Translations under genes and position numbers: made by a program
Part shown: positions 1-5,512 of the stretch, in pieces
How the letters are laid out: every line of letters starts with the position of its first letter
How positions within the stretch are numbered: the first letter of the stretch is position 1
Assembly: GCA_020436865.1 (NCBI GenBank)
Contig: JAGQXA010000289.1
Location: 1-9,870 of the forward strand
Source: Saprospiraceae bacterium
Lineage (GTDB): Bacteria; Bacteroidota; Bacteroidia; Chitinophagales; Saprospiraceae
Direction: 5' to 3'
Length of the DNA stretch: 9,870 nucleotides
The notes under the pieces: generated by a model
Databases searched by the model: none
What the model was told of the DNA's origin: nothing
Seen by the model: only the letters and a program-made list of their open reading frames with translations

Positions 1-140
1 AGGGTGGCCTTATCCGATTCGAACTCACAGATCGGTTCGTCGAGTTCGACGTAGTCGCCATCGGCCTTTAACCATTGCGAGAGGGTCACTTCCGTGATGG
101 ATTCTCCGATGGTGGGAACTTTCATTTCGACAATGCTCAT
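1..140 (-). CDS. odhB: 2-oxoglutarate dehydrogenase E2 (dihydrolipoyl succinyltransferase), N-terminal part
   Basis: Partial gene cut by the left window edge; 46 complete codons are visible. The protein is the E2 core of the 2-oxoglutarate dehydrogenase complex of the TCA cycle, which passes a succinyl group from lipoyl-lysine to CoA in the cytoplasm. The visible part starts MSIVEMKVPTIGESITEV and contains most of a biotinyl/lipoyl domain. The signature ESDKAT places the lipoylated lysine at residue 44. The GESITEV and DGDYVE motifs match Bacteroidota OdhB better than pyruvate dehydrogenase E2. The ATG at 140 is the first start after an in-frame TAA; Met6 is an alternative, but the longer MSIVEMKVP start fits the family. 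No Shine-Dalgarno is visible. A minus-strand TAATTTCG about 25 bases upstream of the ATG differs by one base from the Bacteroidota -7 element TAnnTTTG, but no matching -33 element is seen. E1 is usually adjacent and is not in this window. A branched-chain E2 cannot be wholly excluded without the catalytic domain. Confidence 0.9.
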   Translation of the reverse strand, partial: MSIVEMKVPTIGESITEVTLSQWLKADGDYVELDEPICEFESDKAT

Positions 141-166
141 GTCGTAGTCAATTTTGCCGCGAAATT

Positions 167-197
167 AAGAAAAAGAAATGGCCCGTTTGCCCGGACC
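167..197 (-). terminator. putative intrinsic terminator after the lipoprotein gene
   Basis: Read on the minus strand, GGTCCG (197-192) can pair with CGGGCC (185-180) in a 6-bp stem with one G-U pair and a 6-base loop. It is followed directly by a pyrimidine-rich run, ATTTCTTTTTCTT (179-167). It lies about 50 bases beyond the stop codon of the lipoprotein gene and before the odhB start, where separation of the two transcripts would make sense. The stem is short, so strength is uncertain. Confidence 0.5.
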
Positions 198-247
198 GGC
201 CAGAAAACCACTTTCCTGACGGTATAACAGCTGTGCGCGAGAGGAGT

Positions 248-1192
248 TTATTTCGGCTGGTAGTCGAAGCGCAGCAATACCGCGTCATCGCTTTTCCCTT
301 CGTTCGAAATGTAGAGCGTGCCCTGCTGGTCGAAGCAGATGCCTTCCGGTTGTGCATGGATCTTTTTGCTCAGCTTTTGGATGTGTACGATCCCGCGGTC
401 GGGGTGGTACACCATCAGTAGTTTGCCGACCGACGAAAGGATGTAAAACTCACCGGTGATCGGATGCACGGCGATGCCGGAGGGGCTAAAACCCAGTTCG
501 GATTGATCGGGGTCGAAAAACTCCCACAGTTTTTCCAGCTTCTGCACAGCGGGGTGCGTGTCGAGGTATTCGTGCACTTCCTGAAGCCGGATCACGTACT
601 TCGGCTTTTCGGAGAGTTGAAAGGTATTGAGGTCGAAGGAATAGATGGCCTTGCTCGACTCGAGTTCGTCGCCGTCGCCGGGTTTGCCCTTACAGCCCAG
701 CAGCAGGCAATGGGCGGAGGGGTCGTAGCCGAGTGCTTCCACATTGTTCTCGTCGGTGAGGAAAGAGTTGTGCTTGTCGACCACCTGCGCTTCCGTGCCG
801 ACATCTTTGACATGGTAGATCGTGCCGGTGCTCTTGACGACGTAGGCGTCATTGCCGACCATCTCGATGCCCTCGTAATCGCCGTCCTTCCAGAAAGCGA
901 TCTCCTGATCGACCTTACCGGTACTGCGGTTCAGGTAGAAGATAACGCCGTCTTCATCATTGATGGCCAGGATGCGGGTTTCGGAAAGCCCCATGCCGAG
1001 GCCGGATATTTCGTCCAGTTCCTTGGGCAGTTCCACCGTCTCCGCAGGGTTGTCGAGGTCATAGGGCAGAAGGTAGCCTTCGTTCGTAGGAGGAGCTTGG
1101 GAAGAACCGGAAGAGGAGCAGGCGATCAATCCGCCGGCCAGGCAAAGTGCACTGATGATGGGCGACATGAGTACGGTCAGTTTAAGATGCAA
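248..1192 (-). CDS. SdiA-regulated-family beta-propeller lipoprotein
   Basis: Encodes 314 residues. The N-terminus is a lipoprotein signal peptide: Lys4, a hydrophobic stretch, and a lipobox LIAC with the lipidated cysteine at residue 25, followed by a Ser/Gly-rich linker. It should therefore sit in the inner or outer membrane facing the periplasm or cell surface. The mature part carries spaced motifs, EISGLG (61-66), DYEGIE (105-110), VEALGYDP (about 151-158), PSGIAVHP (about 237-244) and QPEGICFD (281-288), which mark blades of the SdiA-regulated propeller family (E. coli YjiK type). The biochemical role of this family is unknown; some relatives are annotated as esterase- or phytase-like. 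The start used here is TTG at 1192, giving MHLKLTVLM. An ATG at codon 9 (1168) is the alternative, but it would leave a short signal peptide with no positive charge. It follows the large cyclase-like gene after 61 bp on the same strand, so a shared transcript is plausible. A minus-strand AACTTTTG overlapping the TTG resembles a -7 element by one mismatch, which would favour the ATG if real. Confidence 0.8.
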   Translation of the reverse strand: MHLKLTVLMSPIISALCLAGGLIACSSSGSSQAPPTNEGYLLPYDLDNPAETVELPKELDEISGLGMGLSETRILAINDEDGVIFYLNRSTGKVDQEIAFWKDGDYEGIEMVGNDAYVVKSTGTIYHVKDVGTEAQVVDKHNSFLTDENNVEALGYDPSAHCLLLGCKGKPGDGDELESSKAIYSFDLNTFQLSEKPKYVIRLQEVHEYLDTHPAVQKLEKLWEFFDPDQSELGFSPSGIAVHPITGEFYILSSVGKLLMVYHPDRGIVHIQKLSKKIHAQPEGICFDQQGTLYISNEGKSDDAVLLRFDYQPK

Positions 1193-1253
1193 AAGTTATT
1201 GATTGTTCTCCGGCGGTCGTTGCAGCCTCCGGTTTTGGAACATTCGGAGCGTC

Positions 1254-4200
1254 CTACAGATCGGCGAGCGATCGCAGCCTCAACTCATAGAGATAACGTG
1301 GGGTTTCCTCGTATAGTTTCCGGAAGAGGTCTTGCGCCTTTTGTCCGCTTTTGTGGTCTTTTGCCACGACGAACAGATAGTAGAACACCTCAGCTTGTTC
1401 TTCCGGACTTCGCGTTTCGGCTTGCAGGCGGCGAAGCAGATCGAGGGCTTTCTTCTGCTCGCCTTGCCGGTAGGCGATCTGGGCAGCCAATACCTCTACG
1501 TTGAAGATGAGGTCTGGATTTCCCAGTTCTTCGGCCAGCCGCCGGGCTTCGATATGAACTTCGGCGGCTTCTTCGAAGCGCTCGAGTTCGAGAAGGACCA
1601 GCCCTTTTTCATACAAACTGCTTCCCAGCACTAGTTTATTGTTGATCTGACGGGTAACTTCGATCGCCCGGTTATAGAATTCGAGCGATCGCTCGAACTG
1701 GCCGGTGAAGTAATACACATCGCCGAGGGTGTTAACGGCCTTGGCGATCCCTTTTTGGTAGCCCAGCTCCATGCTGATATTCAGCGTGCGATTGAGGAAT
1801 TCGACGGCATTTTCGAAGCGTCCCATGACGCTGTTCAATTCGCCGATGAGGCCCAGGGCGATGGCCGTACCTTGCTTGTCGCCGAGTTCTTCGGTCAGTT
1901 GCAGGTCTTGCTCGAAGTGGGCCATAGCCAGGTCGTATTGCCCTTTGCGTTCGAACACGCTGCCCAGGCATCCGATGGCGATCGAGGTCAGCAGTTTGTT
2001 GCCCAGTTCTTCGGCAAAGGCCAGGCCGCGCTCGTAGCAATCCTGGGCTGCATCGTAATCGCCTTTCTCGAAATAGACGATCCCCATATTGGTGTACAGA
2101 TTGGCCATGCCTTGCTTGTCGTTGCGCTCCCGGCAAATGTCGAGTTGCTTGCGTTGCCAGCGGATACCTTCGTCGTAGTTACCCTGGTTCATGAAAGCCA
2201 GTCCGAGGTTGGCCACGATCTGGGCGGTGGTGGTCGAATAGGGAAGTCCTTCGCTCAATTCGATGCTGCGCGTGAAATGCGACTTGGCGCTTTCGTAGTC
2301 ACCCTGCCGGAAGTACAGGTTGCCCAGATCGCCGTACACCTTCGACTTGCCGAACAGGTCGGAGATGGCTTCGAAAAAGGTAGCGGCGATCTCCAGGTAG
2401 AGGCGGGCATCGCGATAGGCGCCTTGCAGCATGAGAAGGTGACCGAGGCAATTGTTGGCACGGCCGAGCAACAGTTTGTCCTTGAGCTCCTGGGCGATAG
2501 ACAAGGCTTTGTTGTAGATGGTGCTGCAGGCCTCCCACTCGCCGATCAGTTCGAGCACTTTGCCCTTCTTGAGCAGCATCTTGAATTCGGACTCCCGGTC
2601 GGTCTTCTTCTGCAGTAGGGCCAGCACTTTGTCGTAATACGAAATGGCCCGTTGGTTCTGGAAATTGCGCCGGGCATAGTCGCCGGCCTTGTGCAGGTAC
2701 TCGAGCGATTTTTCTTTGACCTCTGCCAGTTCGTAGTGGAATGCCAGATCTTCGTAGTGTTGTTCGATCTGTCCGGCGTACACTTTTTCGATCGCTTCGG
2801 CGATCAGCAGGTGGAGCTCCCGCAGGCGGGTGCGCAACTGCATATCGTAAGCCGCCTCGCGCAGCAGGGAGTGTTTGAAGATGTAGCGCAACTCGGTCAT
2901 GGCCCGCCAGATCTGGCCCTGTTCGGCCATTTTGATCTGTTCCTGCAAGACGAGTTGCAGGGAGCCGTTCTCCTGGATGAACGATTCCTGGCCTTTCAGC
3001 ACTTCCGACAGCACGGGTACTTCGAACTCGCGTCCGATCACGGCTGCGGCCTTAACGGTTTCCCGCACGAGGGTCGAGAGCCGGTCGATCCGTGCCGTCA
3101 GGATGGCCTGGATGGAATTCGAGAGCTTGATGCTCTTGTCTTTGATGTGCCAGCGCCCGTCGACCTGCGCCAGCAGGTTGCTTTCGGAGAAATATTCGAG
3201 CAATTGCTCGAGGTAAAAGGGGTTGCCGTTGGTCGTTCGCAGCAACAGTTCGAAAAACTCTTGACTGATGCTGCCTCCGAGCCAGATTTCGGCGAAGGAC
3301 CGGATGGTTTCCGGCAGCATGATGTTGATGTCCATCTCCAGCGTGGGCACCCCCAATTGCTGCAGGCGGTCAGTGGAAAAGATCGGCGGCTTGGCGCCGT
3401 CGTCGGAGTAACGGGAGGTGATGAGTAGCAAGATGGGGTATTGCCGAAGCCTACCCGCAAACTCTTCCAGAAACTCCCGGGAACTCGGATCGAGCCAATG
3501 TGCGTCTTCCAGTTCGATCACCAGGGAATGCAGCAACGATTCGGCTACGAAGAGGTTGGTCAGGGCCGCCAGGGTGTTGCGATAGCGTCCCTGGGCATCG
3601 AGGTTCTGCCAGATGGAATCCTCCTGATGCAGGCCGATCAGTGCGCCCAGAATGGGCTCGGTTCGGCGGATCTCTTTTCGGATGGCATCCGACTGCGGAT
3701 GGTCGATCCCGGAGAGCTCGTCCATTAATTCCTGGAGCCGTCCGCGAAATTTCTGGACATTTTCTTCCTCGGAGTGCTCCGGCGATTGTTGGAAGTAGTT
3801 TTTGAGGAAGTAGATGAACGGGTTAAAGGGCTTACGTAGGATCTGGTCGGCCAGACAGCCGAACCATCGAAAATCGGTGGCGTCGATCAGATACTTGCGT
3901 AGCTCATAGGTAAGCCGCGACTTTCCGATGCCGGCCTCTCCATAAACGTAGGCAACGGCGCCGCGCTTTTCGAGGAGGGCCTTCTCCGAAAAACCGATCA
4001 GCTGTTTCAGTTCTTCCTGTCGCCCGATCAGCTGGCCGGTGAAGGCGGGGTGGAATTCGGCATTGCGCCCCATGAGGATGAAGGTCGGCACCGGCCCTTC
4101 GATGCCCTTATAGTGGATGTCGCCTTTATGCTTGAAGAGGAACTGCCGGTTCTTGCGCACCTCTTCGTCGACCAACACTTCGCCCCAGTCGGCATAGGTC

Positions 4201-5273
4201 ATCAGCCGGGCGGCGAGATTAACGCGGTTGCCTACGGCGGCATACTGACAACGCTCTTCTCCGCCTACGATACCGCAGTAGGCCACGCCGGAGGTGATGC
4301 CCACGCGGAAGGCCAGGCTGGTGGTGTTTTGCAGTTCGTCGAGTTCGCTGCGCACGGTCGCGACGAACTCGAGGGCTCTTTCGACATTGTTTTCGAACGA
4401 TACGGGCGCTCCGAAGAAACACACCAGTACTCCGCCCTTGTCGCCGAAGTCGACTTCCTTGAAGTAGCCCGAGAAGGAGTAGATCTGCCGTAGCACGTTG
4501 CTTACGAACTGGTTGAGCAGTTCATGGCTTTCCACGCCGATGAACGAGATAAAAACGGAGATGATGCTGCGAAACTCACCTTGCTGGTTGAAGTGCAGGA
4601 CAGAATCGGGCAGAAACTCGGCGGCGACCTTTTCCGTGACCGGGGGAAGCTGTGGAATGGCCGGCAAGGGTTCGCCGGCAATGCTCGAACCGGTGAAGAG
4701 AAAGTAGCGCCGGCTCCCGTAGATGGTGATGGGGAAGCCTTTCGGCAAATATCGCTGCAGGTTCTCGTCGAGTATGATCTCCTGCTGGCTGGCCCGCACC
4801 TGACATTCGGTGCAACTGGAGATGGCATCGCCCCGGAAATAGTAGGCCTTTTTCTTCTTTCCGAGAACACCCCATTCGACCGTGCCGACGGAAAGTCCGA
4901 TCTTGATGCCGATGGGAAAATCGCCAAAGCGGAAATTCTTGGAGCTGAACAGATCGCGGATCTCGCGGGCGGTGAAGATGAAGGCTGCGGCATTTTCGGC
5001 GGGCGAATCGGTGGGAAAAACGGCGGTAAAGGCGTCGCCGGCAAAATGCGGAATGAATCCGCCCCGGCGGAAAACCAGCGCCACCATCGGGCCGAAGACG
5101 TTGTTGAGAATGCCGGAGAGCTTTTCAGCCCCCTCGTTTCCCTTGCGCATCAGACTTTCGGTAAGCGGAGTAAAGCCGGACAAGTCAATGAACATCGAGT
5201 AAGCTTCGAAGCTCCCGTGATCATTGCCCTTTAGATATTGCTCGTGAATAAAATATGGAAGGAGATTCTTCAC
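1254..5273 (-). CDS. ADCY10-like tandem cyclase-domain / P-loop ATPase / TPR protein
   Basis: Encodes 1339 residues with no signal peptide or membrane segment, so probably cytoplasmic. The order is cyclase homology domain 1 (about 22-180), domain 2 (about 236-400), a STAND/AAA_16-like ATPase (about 415-700) with Walker A GEAGIGKS (Lys451) and Walker B LVIELEDAHW (Asp590), a helical region, and a C-terminal TPR array (about 890-1290). This is the plan of mammalian soluble adenylyl cyclase ADCY10. Domain 1 keeps both metal aspartates, Asp30 (MFIDLSGFT) and Asp80 (HFAGDAF). Domain 2 keeps GNRVNLAARL with Asn352 and Arg356, and DKG...CFFGAP. Positions matching the ADCY10 adenine or bicarbonate contacts appear changed: His76 for Lys95, Thr155 for Arg176, Glu273 for Lys334, Ala345 for Thr405 (alignment by eye). 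It may make cAMP, another cyclic nucleotide, or nothing, and act as a nucleotide-controlled scaffold. The start is GTG at 5273, giving MKNLLPYFI, as expected before the first domain; no better ATG lies upstream. It is divergent from the DUF5916 gene and followed by the lipoprotein gene. Confidence 0.9.
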   Translation of the reverse strand: MKNLLPYFIHEQYLKGNDHGSFEAYSMFIDLSGFTPLTESLMRKGNEGAEKLSGILNNVFGPMVALVFRRGGFIPHFAGDAFTAVFPTDSPAENAAAFIFTAREIRDLFSSKNFRFGDFPIGIKIGLSVGTVEWGVLGKKKKAYYFRGDAISSCTECQVRASQQEIILDENLQRYLPKGFPITIYGSRRYFLFTGSSIAGEPLPAIPQLPPVTEKVAAEFLPDSVLHFNQQGEFRSIISVFISFIGVESHELLNQFVSNVLRQIYSFSGYFKEVDFGDKGGVLVCFFGAPVSFENNVERALEFVATVRSELDELQNTTSLAFRVGITSGVAYCGIVGGEERCQYAAVGNRVNLAARLMTYADWGEVLVDEEVRKNRQFLFKHKGDIHYKGIEGPVPTFILMGRNAEFHPAFTGQLIGRQEELKQLIGFSEKALLEKRGAVAYVYGEAGIGKSRLTYELRKYLIDATDFRWFGCLADQILRKPFNPFIYFLKNYFQQSPEHSEEENVQKFRGRLQELMDELSGIDHPQSDAIRKEIRRTEPILGALIGLHQEDSIWQNLDAQGRYRNTLAALTNLFVAESLLHSLVIELEDAHWLDPSSREFLEEFAGRLRQYPILLLITSRYSDDGAKPPIFSTDRLQQLGVPTLEMDINIMLPETIRSFAEIWLGGSISQEFFELLLRTTNGNPFYLEQLLEYFSESNLLAQVDGRWHIKDKSIKLSNSIQAILTARIDRLSTLVRETVKAAAVIGREFEVPVLSEVLKGQESFIQENGSLQLVLQEQIKMAEQGQIWRAMTELRYIFKHSLLREAAYDMQLRTRLRELHLLIAEAIEKVYAGQIEQHYEDLAFHYELAEVKEKSLEYLHKAGDYARRNFQNQRAISYYDKVLALLQKKTDRESEFKMLLKKGKVLELIGEWEACSTIYNKALSIAQELKDKLLLGRANNCLGHLLMLQGAYRDARLYLEIAATFFEAISDLFGKSKVYGDLGNLYFRQGDYESAKSHFTRSIELSEGLPYSTTTAQIVANLGLAFMNQGNYDEGIRWQRKQLDICRERNDKQGMANLYTNMGIVYFEKGDYDAAQDCYERGLAFAEELGNKLLTSIAIGCLGSVFERKGQYDLAMAHFEQDLQLTEELGDKQGTAIALGLIGELNSVMGRFENAVEFLNRTLNISMELGYQKGIAKAVNTLGDVYYFTGQFERSLEFYNRAIEVTRQINNKLVLGSSLYEKGLVLLELERFEEAAEVHIEARRLAEELGNPDLIFNVEVLAAQIAYRQGEQKKALDLLRRLQAETRSPEEQAEVFYYLFVVAKDHKSGQKAQDLFRKLYEETPRYLYELRLRSLADL
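1404..2603 (-). repeat. ten TPR-like repeats in exact 40-residue (120-bp) register
   Basis: Inside the cyclase-like protein, the turn residue of each helical repeat recurs every 40 residues without slippage: 911 (GEWEACS), 951 (GAYRDAR), 991 (GDYESAK), 1031 (GNYDEGI), 1071 (GDYDAAQ), 1111 (GQYDLAM), 1151 (GRFENAV), 1191 (GQFERSL), 1231 (ERFEEAA) and 1271 (GEQKKAL). The middle repeats also share a leading N/G-LG-x-(V/L)-(Y/F) helix and a trailing EELG(N/D) turn. Forty residues is longer than the classic 34-residue TPR and resembles LGN/GPSM2-type TPRs. Such arrays form a superhelix that binds peptides or protein partners. At the DNA level the copies are diverged and not close tandem duplicates. 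Confidence 0.85.
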
Positions 5274-5512
5274 AACCGGCCAAACTAACGATCTGTCACC
5301 AAAATAATGGGGAAAATTACGAATTTATGGCGAGCCTTTCGATTATTTATTCTGGCAACCAATTCGGGCGAAAGGCTGTCTTTGCCTGAGAAGAAATTCA
5401 GCTGCGAGAGAGCGATGGCGACCGTTGTCGACTTGACAGGGGGCGACTGCAGGCGTGATTTTCGGTAGTTTCGTCTTATTTTTACCCATAAGCAGCTTAG
5501 CGATCTTATCCG
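5274..5512. promoter_or_regulatory. divergent intergenic region between cyclase-like and DUF5916 genes
   Basis: These 239 bp separate two genes read outward and should hold both promoters. A short ORF on the minus strand spans it but has no recognisable protein character. For the rightward gene, TATTTTTA at 5477-5484 differs by one base from the Bacteroidota -7 element TAnnTTTG and would place the transcript start some 20 bases before the ATG at 5513; no well-spaced -33 TTTG is seen. For the leftward gene, CAAACTAA (5281-5288) and CAAAATAA (5300-5307) are each one mismatch from the inverted -7 element, again without a clear -33 partner. The region also holds the inverted repeat described separately. 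Confidence 0.45.
5333..5377. repeat. perfect 9-bp inverted repeat, 27-base spacer
   Basis: AGCCTTTCG at 5333-5341 is the exact reverse complement of CGAAAGGCT at 5369-5377. The arms are centred about 36 bp apart, roughly three and a half helical turns, and the spacer is AT-rich on its left side. It lies near the middle of the divergent intergenic region, 60 bp upstream of the cyclase-like start and about 135 bp upstream of the DUF5916 start. It could be a paired regulator-binding site or a hairpin in the leader of the leftward transcript. No run of T follows either arm, so a terminator is unlikely. Chance occurrence is possible. Confidence 0.4.

Noticed and set aside
1227..1249. Inverted repeat CTCCG/CGGAG between the cyclase-like and lipoprotein genes
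   Set aside because: Only 5 bp with a 13-base loop and no T run, so it is not credible as a terminator.
464..1504. 346-residue plus-strand open frame opposite the lipoprotein and the end of the cyclase-like gene
   Set aside because: It runs antisense across two well-supported genes, has no recognisable domain, and changes character with the gene beneath it; it is a by-product of GC-rich codon use.
1755..3428. Two long plus-strand open frames (1755-2618 and 2652-3428) opposite the TPR and ATPase parts
   Set aside because: Both mirror the coding strand of the 1339-residue protein, and their apparent repetitive composition comes from the TPR repeats on the other strand.
4524..5234. 236-residue plus-strand open frame opposite the first cyclase domain
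   Set aside because: Antisense shadow of strongly conserved cyclase-domain sequence; no signal, motif or start context of its own.
5433..5461. TTGACA at 5433-5438 as a sigma-70 -35 box
   Set aside because: At 17-bp spacing the hexamer is TGATTT, a poor -10, and Bacteroidota promoters use a different consensus.
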